A stretch of DNA of 64,000 nucleotides, from contig NW_006921541.1 in the NCBI RefSeq assembly GCF_000340215.1, positions 119,876 through 183,875 on the forward strand, given 5' to 3'. Origin of the DNA: Pseudocercospora fijiensis CIRAD86 (Eukaryota > Ascomycota > Dothideomycetes > Mycosphaerellales > Mycosphaerellaceae). Below are positions 46,720 to 60,700 of this stretch, piece by piece; the stretch's first letter is position 1, and every line of letters starts with the position of its first letter. The translations under genes were made by a program, and so were the position numbers. The notes beneath the pieces are model-generated. The model was not told where the DNA came from. It made no database searches and was given only the letters and a program-made list of their open reading frames with translations.

Positions 46720-49700
46720 TACAGTTACTATCGTTGTTAATTACTAAGTACTCACTAGTTAGCGCCTATAATCATAATCATAGTCAATAATAAGTGAGTA
46801 ATTAGTAATCACAATCACGTAATTATATAATTAGTACCTATAGTAATGCTTAGGGTTAAGAAGGAGGTAGATTTACAAGCTATCGTCGTTCCTAGTACTA
46901 GAGACCGAGTATAAGACTAGCAATAGTAGTAGTCCTTCTTCCGCCTCTTCTAAGGCGGCTAATTCTAATAGCACCTTAGTAACACCTATTCTTATCTAAT
47001 TCTTCGAGCACTTATTTATACGAATATAGTTACTACTTATCTGTACGCGGTCCTATCTAGCAGTGCGGCGGCTCTTACTAAAGGTCCTCTTAGACTTAGC
47101 GGATATAGCGAAGGCGGATAATATATCGATAGCTAATTGCTATAACGCTAGATCGTACGTCTTCTACTATTAGATCTACTAGCTAATAGGACTTATTAAT
47201 ACTAGCTTCTCGATACTAACTAGTAGTAGTGCTATTAGACTAGCGTAGATAAAGGCTTCGAAGGGATCCTCGTTAGTAGTAATAAGGTTAGTTTAAGACT
47301 TAATTTGCTAGCGCTTAAGGTCCGAGAGCCCTTCGAAGGAGCGTTATAGTATAGACTATAGTTAATAGCTTCTAAAGCGTGCCTTGTAATCGCTCTAAAG
47401 CGCTCTCGTACGCGATAGTAAGGTATCTACGTCTACTATAGAGCGGCCTTAGAGCTAAGCAAGTCGTCGAGTTAGATATAACAATATTATAGTAACGTAG
47501 AGAGGGCTCTTCTAGTTAAGGCTATAGTACTTCTTAAATAGCACGCTTATAACGTTAATAGATCGAATAAGGACTATCCGGTACTTATTCTTAATAGCGG
47601 AGCGACTAAAGTAGCTTCTTAGATACTCTATAGACTCTTAATATATATCGAATGTAATAGTATTGCCTTCGAGCCGAAGTGTAACCTCTTTAAATAGATT
47701 AAGGAACCTCCGAGTATATATAAGAACCTTCTAGTTATCCTCGGACAAGCTAAACTCGCGGAGGTATAGCATTCTATCGAAGAAGGTGTTTAGAATAGGC
47801 CTTGTTTAAATAGCCTCTTCTATTATTAGAAGCTAACTATTCTATCGTGTCTCGCTAGGGATCTTTAGAGTCGTATATAGCAGTTAAGGCTAGGCTTTAT
47901 AGACTTCTTAGAAGATGTTGTAGTTATCGTTCTTACGGAGAAGTTTAGCGAGTACGAACAGCCGCTATAGTAGACCTTGCTTAACAAACGAGTCTACGTC
48001 TATATCGAGCTACCTAGATATAGATACGCTATTACTATCGTTAGCTAGCACCGTTTGACTAAACTCTTCGCTTTCTGCGGCCTCCGCGTCCTTCGTAAAC
48101 ATAAAGGCTATTGTTATAGGGTTAAGGATATAGCTAATATAGCGCAACCGACGGTCCTTCTAGTACGAGTACCCTTATAAGTCTATAAAGCGCTTAATAG
48201 CTAGACTAAGCGTATTGTTATTAGAACCACTGTTAGTCGTTATCTAGCCGAGTTTGCTAGATATTTAGAAGGTCGAGAAGTATAGAAGAACGGCCTTTAT
48301 AAGGAAGTTACTAGTATAAGAACTAGGTAGCAAATGTGCCAAATCTAGCAGTATTTGGACTAGCTTACCGCGTAGATTAATATACTAGCAATTAATGGCC
48401 TAGAAGAACTTGTAGCCGTACTATAACTTCTAGGTATTAGTATAGAAGTAAAGACAGCTAAGCGCTTCTGATAGTGCGAGTTTAACTCGTTCTTACTAGG
48501 TCTCGAAGTTATATAGAATCCGAGGATATAGTAAAGTATAGCTCTTAAGAAGGACGTCTTCTACGTACGGGTTAACCGATAGAATAAGCTCTTTGAATTC
48601 CTTTATAACTAGTACGTTATAAGCGATACTGCTAGCTATTATAAAGCGAGCGAGAGCGTACCTAAACTTGTCCTTATCGGCGGCTCCTTTAAGGATATTA
48701 ATAGTCTTGTCCGAGTTAATACTGCCTTGCTTCTTCTATAGCGCCGAGAGGTTAATTTTGGTCTAATAGGTGCTATTAAGTTTCCGCTTCTCGCTACCGA
48801 TAAAGATGAAGTGCTTCTTTGCTAGGTACTAAGGCGCGTTGCTAGAATTAGAAGCATACCGATTAGGGTCGTTATCGTTATAGTAGATATAGTAGAAGGC
48901 CTTATACCTGCCTCTATCTACCTTTAAAGGCTCCTTATCTTTTAGTGCTCTCGTATGCGCCTATAACTCTAGATCTAGCTAATTTCTACCTCTTCTACGC
49001 CTCTTTAAATCGGTAAACGTAGGTATCGGCTATACTATATTCGCTGTATTCGCTATATTCGAGGGCTACGAGGTAGATAGTCGTATAGTATTCGAAGATT
49101 AGAGGAACAAGGTATCCTCGTCTAGTATTAGAGACGGTAGTTCATTAGCTTCGGAGGTTAGAAGGTCGCTTAGATCGCTCGAATCTTTATAAAATAGTAT
49201 CCGATCTAGTAGGTTGTTTTCCCGTATCGATGCTTAGGTATTTATACAATTTTCTAGCACTTTTTGAGTCGGTTTGTACTTCTTACGGAGGTTGTCTCGC
49301 ATATCGAAGGTGTTATTGTCTTGAATTAAATAATAAATATTAAACTTTGACTTTGCTAGCGTACGGCTAAGCCGTACGGACCTTGCCGTCCGTATTAAGC
49401 GAAGCTTATCTATTAGGCTTAGCTAGACCCTTTGGGCTAATATAACGCAATCTTTATAGGCGCGATAGCAAGCCCGAATACTATTCTTCGACTAATTCTA
49501 TACCTAATTAATAATAACAACCTTATTGTCGGCCTTAATACCCTCGCTATCGATTAGACGGTATAGTACCCTATCGATCCGATCCTTAAAATACATCTAC
49601 CGCATCGGGCACTATAATTTTAGTCCGAGAAAGCACTCTTCTAAGCAGACGTACGGTTTTCTACTAAACTTAAAGTAGCGACGAGAACCTAGCGCTATTC

Positions 49701-50430
49701 GCCTTCCTTTCCGTTCTATACCCTTCTAGACTCGATTAATACTATTAGATATACGCTCCTAATAGATTCCGGCCCTTTCGACGATCTCCTTAGTATAGCG
49801 AAGGCTCTTTGTCGTCTTTCTAGTAACCCTCCGATATAGCAACTATAAGCCCTCCTTTTCCGCCTCTCCGATATACTACTCGAAGTCCTTCTATACTACT
49901 TCGTCGATAAAGGATAGTATACCGGCTTATTAGAAGTGTAGCTAAGTAGGAGTAATACAAAGGTCGGTTTAGTTAAGAGTTAGATAAGTCGCTAGTACGT
50001 CCTTTAGCAATAACTATAGGTAATAGCTTTGTAGTGCTAAGAAGGCTATAGTTAACTAGTCGGAAGTCTATATTGGCGGCAGTAAGAGGTCTTCCTCTTA
50101 AGAAGACATAGACTTAGCAACCTATCTAAATTAGCGACCTCGTATACCTATATTCTACTTACTTACCTCTCGATAGAAGTGCCCTATTTTAGGTATATTA
50201 TTGTCTATAGAAATAGGAGGAAACAGTACAAATTTAATACCTGCTATAGGTATAATATACACCCTAGTATTACCTAGAAACAGCCGACTAATTGCTAATT
50301 ATAATTACTAGTTACTTACTTAATAATTATAATCGTAGTTATATGTAATTATAGTAACTAGTAATTATTAGTAGTTAATAATCAATAAGTATAATAGTTA
50401 TATAAGTGTTAATGCAATGCTTAGGCACTC
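46720..50430 (+). mobile_element. Unclassified RIP-degraded transposable element
   Basis: Composition switches abruptly to TpA-rich, CpA-poor. A plus-strand frame from about 47,400 to 49,250, read through TAG/TAA as Gln/Trp, is long and continuous and looks like a former protein, but I recognise no family. The flanks at 46,740-46,855 and 50,290-50,425 are both very AT-rich and each ends in AATGCTTAGG, which may mark related termini. It is possibly part of the same composite element as the Mutator-like block to its right. Confidence 0.5.
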
Positions 50431-50999
50431 TTACAAGGTGTAAGTATATTAACCTATATAAGGGTATAGATCGCGCCGCTACGGCGGCTAGGTTTGCAAG
50501 GCCGCTTAACTACTTCTATAGTTGTTTATAGGCCATATATAGACCGCTAAGAGGTCCAATTTCGAGCTAATTTGAAGCCTTATAATCGCATAGTATAGGC
50601 CTATAAATGAGGAGTAACGATAAAGCCAAACTAGACCTTATTTAGAGGCTATTTCTACCTCTTGTTTATCGACCTATTCTATCTCTTCCTCGCGGTTACG
50701 TGTCGCGCTTGTTTCGACCTCACTATCGCTAAATTCTACGCTCTTTACGATATATAAGAAACACCTGCCTCCTAAGGATGTAGAAGCGTTGCTTACTAAG
50801 CTAGAGGTAGAGCGGCCGGTACGTATAAGGTCGGTAAGGTCGGTAAGGTCGAGAATAGCGCTAAGTTAGTATACAGTTTAAGAGCCCATTTCTACTAAAT
50901 ATATATAACCGAAGGCGCCTATTCTTCTACCCTCCTATAGCCGAGTTAAGTAGTATTTAGGCGTACGAGGGTCTACGGATAGAAGGCTTCGAATACGAC

Positions 51000-52560
51000 G
51001 AATACCGCCATTTCGTAACTAATATATAGTATTATAAGAATCGACTAAATAAGCTATTAAAGGACTCGTAAGGTCGGTTGTATCGCCGACTCGGCTTCGA
51101 GTATCGTGTCTATAAGCGCTATATAGACTATAATCGCGCAGATAGTAGAGAGGTTGTTTTTAAGCGTAAACGGCCTTAGCGATAGCGCGTAGCGCGTACG
51201 ATGTATATATACGACTATTGCGCGAAGTTAGTAATTATTAAGGTCTACGAGAAGCGACTAAATCGCGAAATAGGCGAGTTTCTCGATAACTGCGTACCGG
51301 CCGCGCTACCTTCGACTCTAAGTGCGAATTTAACGGTTATAAGGCTAGTCTACGTAGTGTTGAAGCCGCTTACTAACCGCTACTCGCATAGTCTCGAATT
51401 CGTCGATTCTTTACAAACTAACGATAGCGTAAAGGCGGTATAGAAGGACCTAATCGCTTCTCGAGGTAGCTTAACGTTAGTCGCTTAGTTAGTTAAAGAA
51501 CTGCGAAGGCCTAAATAGAGGCAAATTTAGTATAATGCTAGTGCGGTTAGCATTACTCGAGACCGCGTTTCTAGCGCTAATCGAGAAGGTCTAAAGCGAC
51601 TAAGTAACAAGCGAAGATAAGGTACTAAACTAGCTATCGAGGAGCAGTTATAGTAGGCTTATTAGTACTTGTCTGCGAAATTTAGTAGTAGAAGTGGCTT
51701 TATAGAGATAATTAAATCTCGTAGAAGCGATAGACTCGTCTATAGAGGCCTAATTTAGGCGGCAAACTAGTAACTTCGAGCCCTTCGCAACTATAGGTCC
51801 TTATTCTTGCTAGATTCTACACACCTTACTAACAGGCTTAAATAGCCTCTCTTAACTATATACGTCCGCAATAACTACCTAGAGTAGCTTCTAGCGGCTC
51901 ACTTCCTTATAGATTACGAGCAAGTATACCTAATTAAGAAGGCAATCTCGAGCCTTCGAGAAATAGCTAAATTAGACTATAAACACTAGATAACCGGTTT
52001 TAATAGCTATAGGAAGTACTTCTTCTTTAACTAGGCTAACCGCTGTTCTTCTAAAGCTAAAGACTAAGACGACTTTAACTATACTAAGCAATCTTCCTAG
52101 ACACTACTATAGTTAATAACTGACGACTTAGTAAGTAAACAGCTCGGAGTTAGTTACGGTCTTGTAGATTGTAGTATTATTTAACGCCTCTGCTAACGGC
52201 ACCTTGTTAAGACCCTCGAGAAGCACTTTAAGCGCTTTCTACCTATTTTAAAGGCAATAAGCAAGGCTCTGTTTATCGCTCGAGACTAAGAAGAATGCTA
52301 ATACTTTATTAACTAAGCAATAGCCGCCTTTAACACCTATAACACGGCCAAATCGAGTAAAGAATTAGCCTATTTAAAGGCTAATTAGAAGGCCTCCGAC
52401 AGCGATCGCTAGGCGACTTAGGTAAGGCTTAGAGACCCGATTTTAATAGCCGTTCGCACTACTAGTCTATTAGAGGGCTATTATGCACACTTAAAGCACC
52501 GAGACAAGCGTTAGATACGTAAATAGAGCTTGCGAGGTACGTATTCGTCCCCTTCTTCTA
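51000..52560 (+). pseudogene. MULE-type transposase remnant
   Basis: Only 51201-51443 remains open (80 codons: MYIYDYCAKLVIIKVYEKRLN at its start, a FAR1/WRKY-like N-terminal region). Reading on through stops gives LLDSTHLTNRLK, which corresponds to the MULE D-S-T-x-x-T-N-x-Y/L-x-x-P box with the first catalytic Asp. Next come LITDDLVS, resembling the second Asp region, and a C-terminal LLEGYYAHLKHR, resembling N.E..H..LK. All interruptions are TAG/TAA. Classification rests on these motifs only. Confidence 0.55.
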
Positions 52561-53305
52561 TTGCTATCGGAATTCTATAAGAATAGAGTCCTACTACATT
52601 CCTTAGAACGGGCGGATTCCTTAGAATAGGCTAGCTTTCGGCCTTTAGTATTATTCTTAGACTCGGAAGCGCTAGGTAAAGGAATACTTCTATTCTATAT
52701 AAGAAGTAGTCTTATAGGCCTTCTTCCGGTTCTACGACTCGTAGGCTTCTAACCTTACCGACGGTTAGCAATATAAGGCCCTTCTATAGTAGGTTACTAA
52801 CTTTATAGCACTTAGCTACGACTCGCGAGTCGCTTAGATAGACTAGTAGTTTAAGAATAGTGCTCCGTAGGCTGAATTGACACCTCGTCGTACTATAAAG
52901 TAGCGAGTTGTTAACGACAAGCCGTTATAGTAACTAGTCTTCTATATAGCTCTAGCTCTATTGCTACTGCTACTAGTACCTATCGCTTCTATAACTAACC
53001 TTCTATATCGGCCTCGCCTTATTGTCGAAGGCTACGCTCTACTAGTCTATAGTCTACCTAATAGTAACGGCGTTGTTACTTAGGCTAAAGATAAAGACGC
53101 ACTATACGAGGTTAATAAGGACCTATTTAATAGGCTCTTAGATACAGACCTTCTTCTACAATTAACGCTAATTAGTCGATTGCTACTATCTTTACTAAAG
53201 GACGCTAGCAAAAGTAATTAATACGATAACGACGAGGCATTAAGGTATTAATAGCCGTTACTATCGTCCTTACTAGACGATTTGCCCTTACTAAGTAAGC
53301 TGTTT

Positions 53306-53490
53306 CTACCTTCTATAGTAGAGCTACCTTCTATAGTAGAGCTACCTTCTATAGTAGAGCTACCTTCTATAGTAGAGCTACCTTCTATAGCAGAGCTACC
53401 TTCTATAGTAGAGCTACCTTCTATAGTAGAGCTACCTTCTATAGTAGAGCTACCTTCTATAGTAGAGCTACTACCTTCTATAGCACTATC
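53306..53490. repeat. 18-bp minisatellite
   Basis: Nine head-to-tail 18-bp units CTACCTTCTATAGTAGAG fill 53306-53467 (one has a single A-to-C change), followed by a diverged tenth with a 3-bp insertion. The minus strand reads as Ser-Thr-Ile-Glu-Gly-Ser units, but the frame is isolated inside a dead transposon and is not taken as a gene. Confidence 0.9.
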
Positions 53491-53870
53491 TGTAGCTCTG
53501 TATTCTTTGCCTATATAGTCGCTAGGTAAGGACACTTCAATTAATCTACTATAGCTATTAGGTAGCTCTTATAAACCTCGTCGTTAGAAGCCTTTAATTA
53601 GTAAGCCTATAATACCTTCGAAACGCGCTCGTAGAAGGTTATACGTAGGTGCACTACCTAAACCGTACCGGATAGATTAATCCTCTTATACGCTATCTCC
53701 TATACTAATTAGACTACTAAAACGACGGATCTAAGGAGAGGTTGTCGCTTCTAAGCGGTAGAAGTGGTAGTGCTAAGGTATAGGCGTAGACTTAGTCGTT
53801 TTCGAGCGATTACGGCTGTTCGGAACGGTAGAAATCCGAGGTAATTAGGTTGCATAAGGGGTGTTTACAA

Positions 53871-54766
53871 TACCCCGATTTGTACACTAATTTCGGTGGT
53901 TTCAGGGCACTCTGCAGGGGCATATAGAACCCACAGGGTATGCTGGAGCTACCTCGAATTTACTTTGTGGGTTGATATACTTGGATCTACTCTCACATGA
54001 TTCACTACGCCAGCGTACACTTTAGCATACACCTTGTATATTCTACCTAGGGTATAACTCATCACAACGTCAAGACAAAATCTCGACAACGTGTATTGTG
54101 TATTCAAGATTCGAGCGGTTCCCTCGAAGTACAGAGTACCGTCGTAAAGCTTTCTTTTTATGCTGATATAACGGTTCCTTGAACGAAACATCTCTCAGCT
54201 CAACTGCGAGTAATGCATATCCGCGGCTTGGTGGAGTCACACGCCGCTTAGACACTTCGTAAGAGCGGCGTTTGCCTCCAATTCAGCTGCGGATAGACTA
54301 CTGAATAGAACTATCACAACAGCGGAGATGATTCCGACTCCTCCATTGGAGTTCATCAAATTGCCGAATACGGACTACAAGGCGACGTGATTGGTGGTCC
54401 GCAATACCAAGTTGAACCAAGTCGCAATGCAGACCAGGTGCCTGGGAGATATTCGGGGTGTGACGGCTTACGACAACAGGAGTCAATGACCGACGCATGG
54501 GGGCCGTCTTGAACCTTCGTCGTGTCCAGAATGCCAGAGTTACCCCGACACGGGGCCCACCGCTAAGCTAGTTCTACTGTACCTCCACCATATGGATTGA
54601 TCCTGACAATGTTGCGTCTGCAGCGTAAGTAGTATGTGCCGTGGTCTGCGTTCCGTGATGATCGTTTGCGCAAAATACGACCAGATCGCACCAGAAGCAA
54701 CGGCAATGTTCGTTCTCTGTTCTGCACCCAAGGCCCACTGAATCCCACACCGTCCCCGACTCCCAA
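53871..54766. promoter_or_regulatory. PKS upstream region
   Basis: 896 bp of normal-composition DNA between the transposon block and the PKS start. No supported gene; overlapping small frames on the minus strand lack motifs. It presumably contains the PKS promoter. Confidence 0.55.
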
Positions 54767-57700
54767 ATGGCGACTCCCACACCCGTCGCCATTGTTGGAA
54801 TGGCTTGCCGGCTCCCAGGCAACGTCAAGTCCCCTTCCGAGCTCTGGGACTTGCTGGAAGCGGGCGAGATTGCCCAGTCGGAAATCCCTCAACGTCGAAT
54901 GAACATTCACAGCTGGTACCATGAGAATGGCCAGCGACCGGGCAGTGTCAACGCCAATGGTGGCTACTTCCTGGACTCTGGTGACAGCTATCGACACTTC
55001 GATCCTCACTTCTTTGGCATCAGCGCCGCGGAAGCGTGCACGATGGATCCGCAGCAACGAAAGCTGTGTGAAACTGTTTATGAGTGCTTCGAATCCGCAG
55101 GCATTACACTGGAACAGCTGTCTGGTTCCGAAACTTCGTGTTTCATAGGGAACTTCACCATGGACTTCGCCTACGATGCATGGAAAGATATCGAATATGT
55201 CCGGCCACACCAGACCACTGTATGCCATGCGCGTTCCGGTTGGGCCTCAAGAACCCCGTGGTTGACGTTTCACAGGGCACGGGAGCGACGATTTTGAGCA
55301 ACCGGATCAGCCATATTTTCAACCTCAAAGGACCCAGGTGTGTTGGACACCAAAGCACGTCGCATCGTAGAATCCTCCCTCTAATGTGTAGATAGCTTTA
55401 CAATTGACACCGCCTGCTCGAGTACCATGTATGCATTGCATTACGCTTGTGCTTCACTTCGAAGTGGGGACTGCTCTGCTGCCGTAGTCGGGGGCACCAA
55501 CCTCGTTCTCGGCCTCGAGCAGCACATTGGCAGCGTTGCACTTGGCGCCCTCTCTCCCACCTCAGCCTGTCACACATTTGATGCTTCGGCGGACGGCTAC
55601 GGCAGAGCGGATGCTGTCGGGGCGCTTCTGCTCAAACGCCTTCCCGATGCGATTGCTGATGGCGATCCGATCCGTGCCGTCATCAGAGGCACCGCCGTGA
55701 ATGCGTAAGTCACCTCACCCCATGCCCAACTCCACCACCCATGGTCGACGGAACGAGAACGCTGATTTGAGGACGGGGGGGTAGAAATGGGAGAAGCTCC
55801 GGCATCAGCCATCCAAGCACCTATCAGCAAGAAGCTGTCATTCGTCGTGCGTATGCAAATGCAAAGCTGCCTCTTGATGTCACAGGATATTTCGAATGTC
55901 ACGGAACCGGCACGCCGGTCGGCGATCCGATTGAAGTTGATGCCATTGGGCGGGTTTTCGCTTCATGCCATAGCAGTGACGATCCCCTATGCATTGGCAG
56001 CGTCAAAACCAACATAGGGCATGGCGAGGCTGCGAGCGCGGTGGCGAGTATCATCAAGTCAGTCCTGGTGCTTGAACGGGGTCTCATTCCCGCTTCTGTC
56101 GGCATAAAAACATTCAATCCCCTTTTGAACTTTCACGAGGGAGCCTTGGCGGTCTGCCAGACCATCACTCCATGGAACGTCACAGGCCGAGAATATCGTC
56201 GGACAAGCATCAATTCATTTGGTACGTATGCCCGCCCGCCCGCCGACAGCTTGTAGATGGGCTTTCTAATGGAGTTTGATTTTAGGATACGGGGGAGCGA
56301 ATGCCCACGCCGTTATCGACAGCATCCAATCCTTCCTCGAATCTCTCCCCTTGGAGAGTTTTGGCTTTTCGCTGAATGGCCCAGGCGCATACGTCCACAC
56401 AGCAGTGTCGCAGGCGTACTTGCTTCCAATGACGGCACACAGACCGGACGTTCTCCAGCAAATGATTGACTCGATTGGCATGAACGAAAGCCTTGCATCA
56501 ATAATAGCCGACTTGGCTTTTACGTTGTCTGCACGACGCTCACAATTTGCCAGCAAGGCGTTCCTGGTAACTCGTTCGGACCACGCTGGCACGCGAGTGG
56601 ATCTCAATTCGGCTCAATTGGCAACTCACACGGGTGCAGCTCCCACGATTGCATTTGCATTTACCGGCCAGGGAGCACAATGGAGCCAGATGGGTGTCGA
56701 GCTGGCCGAACGATTCCCTGTTGTACGTTCGACCTTCGAGAATCTCGACAGAGCCTTGGCTGCATCGCAAATTCCGCCGGAATGGACTATCCTGGGCAGT
56801 CTACGTCAGTCTGAGAGTCGCAGCAGGATAGGGGAGGCGGAAAGGTCGCAAACTCTATGCACTGCGCTGCAGATTGCACTCGTGGATCTCCTGAGGTCGT
56901 GGGGAGTCCGACCTGCGGGAGTGGTGGGACATTCGTCCGGTAATTCTTTTCACATGCAGGCATGGATCGGTATGCGCAACTGACGAGTGTATGACAGGTG
57001 AAATCGCCGCTTCCTACGCTGCAGGACTGACAACAGCGGAACAGGCAATATTAATCGCGTACTACCGCGGCATTTCGGTGCAGACATTACACGAGCCAGG
57101 CGCTATGCTGGCAGCCGGATTGTCTCTGGAGGATGCCGAAGAAATCCTAGCGGGACGAGAGGAAACAGATGTCGTCGTTGCCTGTCACAATAGCCCGCAA
57201 AGCGTTACTCTGAGTGGAACGATCGAAGCGATCAACGATCTCGCTGGGAAATTGGCGGCCAACGGTACCTTTGCTCGGAAGCTCAAAACAGCAAACAATG
57301 CCTATCACTCGCCAATGATGTCTGCAGCCGGGCGCTCCTATACGAAGCTGCTCCAGAACTCTTCTCGCCGACGATGGACTGGGTCAGGAACTTCCGATTC
57401 TGGCTACTCCTCTGCAGGTGGCTACTCCCCATCAGGTACCGACTCGCAGACTGTAATGTTGTCCTCAGTAACCAACGAACCCCTAACTGACTCCATTGAG
57501 CCTGGGTACTGGGTCCAGAACTTGCTCTCGAGAGTCAGGTTTGCAGAGGCTCTCACTTCATTGCTAGACACGCTGCCTACCGTGAACCACGTTTTGGAGA
57601 TCGGACCACACAACGCGCTCGCCTCGCCAATCAGAGAAACGATGGCGCAACGATCGGAATCGATCACCTATCTGCCTACACTAGTACGAGGGTCGGACAG

Positions 57701-60700
57701 TGTCAAAGACATGTTAGAGTTGGGCGGCAAATTATACCTGAAAAACTGCCCCCTGGACCTGACTGCGGTCAATGGCTTCCAACGCAAGTCAGAGGCACGT
57801 CACGATACGCAGCTCACAATCCGAGATTGCAGGCCTGTGACAAGCCTGCAGCCGTATCCGTGGGCTTACACCGACCAAGAACAGCTGTGGTCAGAGTCCC
57901 GACTCTGCACTGACCTCAAGTTCCGACCGCTCGCAAGGCACGATCTATTAGGCAGCAAACTGCCCGGCACACCCCCTACCAGTCCTTGCTGGAGGAACGT
58001 TTTGCGAGTCAAAGACGTCCCTTGGCTAGCAGAGCATCGTGTAGCGGGCGAAATCCTTTTTCCCGCGGCCGGATTCGTGGCCGTGGCGGTTGAAGCGGCC
58101 TCTCAGGTACTGGTCCCAGCTGACAAAGGCCGGTCAGACATTGTGCTTGACCAATTACTTATCCACTCTGCCCTCCGGCTTCGAGAGAAGGAAGAAGTGG
58201 AACTCATCACCAATGCATCGCTGCTGGACTCGGAGCTGCATATCAGTATCAGAAGTGTTGTCCGCGGTGTCTGGACTGAGCACGTCAATGCGGTGGCTCG
58301 ATGCAATACACCGGCTATGAGCATGACCCCCTCATTCACAGAGCAGCACCGAGGAGGCCGATGGGGAATCAACGCAGACAGCCACTGCCAAATGTGGTCC
58401 GAAGCAATGCGCCGCTTGGGCATGGATTACGGGCCCTCGTTCACGATTCTTTCCGACATAAGCGCTCGATCGAAGACTTCGGAAGCTTTCGCAACAGTTG
58501 CGCTTCAAGCGACGGATGAAGTCATGGTTGGAGAGTCCAGCTATCCAATCCATCCCACCGCCATCGACGGTGCCTTCCAGCTGATTGTCATGGGGCTTTA
58601 TGAAGCGCTTCCGCACGCATTCACCAAGGCGTACATCCCTACCGCGATCAAGAACTTCCAGGTGCAGTCCGGGCAGGTCTACCCGCCCAGGAAGTCAGCC
58701 TTGGTCCATGTCAAGACCACAAGAATCGGCCAGAGGCGGATTCTCGGCCGTGTGGATATCGCAGACGACCAACAGCAAGTATTTCTGCAGATGGACGTGG
58801 AGCTCACAGCATTAGACGCAGACATGAGCGGTTCAGAGAACTCCGCCACGGAAAGCCCTTACAACCGAGTCATCTGGCGGCCTGATTTCGAGCATCTGAC
58901 GACCACTCAACTGCACAGAATCCTGCCATACCATCAGGACCAGCGAACCGTCAAATGGCACTTCGAACGACTAGAAGAGACGTGCATTTTGATCCTCCTC
59001 AACGACTACTCCCGAGTCCCGACGGATTCACGTCTCTCGACCCTCCCTACGCACATGCAACGGTATGTCTCCTGGGTCCACTCACAAGGACTGATACTCT
59101 CTCAAAGCCATCCCCATAGAGGACTCACCAGCGAAGCGCGAGAGCGCCGCATTTCCGAAATCGTCGAAGAAATGGATCACGCAATCCCCGAGCTGGACCT
59201 CATTGTTCGCCTGCACAATAACATTCTCGACATTGTGTACGGACGCGTTGGGGCTCTCGATGTCATGGTCCAAGACGGCCTTCTCTCATCAGTATACGAG
59301 ATCGGGTTCTCCGGCCTGGGAGCATACGACAAGCTCGGAGGTGTCCTGGCCCTTCTCAGCCACAAGGATCCTCGAATGCGAATTTTGGAAGTCGGAGCGG
59401 GATCAGGAGGAGCGACGAAGCCTGCTTTGGATGCACTGATGGGAGACTCGTCGTTTCCGAAGTACTCGGAATACGTGTTCACCGACGTTTCCACGGCCTT
59501 CCTCTCGCGTGCCCAGGAGAAGTTCCAGAATTATAAAAAGCTGTCCTTTAGCATTCTGGATATCGAGAAAGACGAGCACGGGTTTGAGGAGCACTCTTTC
59601 GACTTGCTCATAGCCTCGAATGTGAGAAGTTGCGAGACGTTCAACGCGATGTGACCGCTAACAAGAGCCAGGTCATTCATGCTACGGCTTCCATCGTCGA
59701 GACCTTGTCGAAGTGCAGACGCTTGCTCCGTCCCGGTGGCCGCATCATACTAATCGAGACCACTCAGATCAGGCTCGTTACCGGACTTCTGGTGGGCCAG
59801 CTGCCGGGATACTGGCTAGGTGTCGACGACGGGAGACGTGACGGACCATTCATCTCCGACGGAGAGTGGCACAAACGCCTCGGAAGTGCTGGATTCTCTG
59901 GTGCAGATCATGTTCTCTTCGACTACGAGCCGCCTTTCAACTCCACATCGGTTATTATATCGCACACGTTGGACGATTCCAATCGCCTGGGACGTGTGGA
60001 CAGTCCTATGGGGTCGATGCGCAATGAACGAGTAGATCTTGTAAGTTGCATGACGACGTTAACCCTGCGCGTGGAAGACTGACGCGGTGTAGATCTGCCT
60101 GGAGAAGCCTCATACAATAACATCGCGGCTCCAGGAGCTCTATCATTTGCAAGGCATCGACACTCGCAAACTGCTCCTGAGCGAAGTATCGGAGGAGACT
60201 GCACTGTCCACCCGCGCGATCATTCTTATCGAGCTGGAGAGAGCAGCCCTGTGCGAAATGGCTCCGACGGTCCTCGCGGGACTCCAACAACTCATCCGCG
60301 TCTGCACCAGCGCAGTATGGGTGACGAACGCCGGCACGTTACGCGGCGAGGTCCCTGATAAGTGTCTTGTTACCGGCCTTGTCAAGTCCATGACCATTGA
60401 AGAACCATCTTTCCGCGTGGCGACCATAGATCTCGATCCTGTCACACTGGAGTCAATGGCAACCCAAGCCGCACAACACATCCACGACCTGGAGCTCAAG
60501 TTCTCTGCGGACCCTGATACGGAGGGAGATTACAATTTCGTCGAGCAAAGCGGCGTGCTCCACATCAGCCGCAATATCATCGACGACAAGGAAAATGTCG
60601 ACTTCCGACGCCTCTCCAAACCGGAATTGCAGCTCGGGCCTTGCACATCGGACAGGAAAGCCATATTTGGCCGCGCGGGCGACTTGAAGACGATATACTG

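Larger units (their letters stand above)
50431..53870 (+). mobile_element. RIP-degraded Mutator-like (MULE) DNA transposon
   Basis: This contains a degraded transposase reading frame (about 51,000-52,560) followed by AT-rich sequence with an 18-bp minisatellite. Terminal inverted repeats could not be established by eye, so the ends are approximate, set by where composition returns to normal. Confidence 0.5.

Noticed and set aside
53306..53490. CRISPR-like array
   Set aside because: Units are contiguous without spacers and the genome is fungal; it is a minisatellite.
53248..53535. Frames of Ser-Thr-Ile-Glu-Gly-Ser or Leu-Pro-Ser-Ile-Val-Glu repeats
   Set aside because: Produced by the 18-bp minisatellite on both strands inside a dead transposon.
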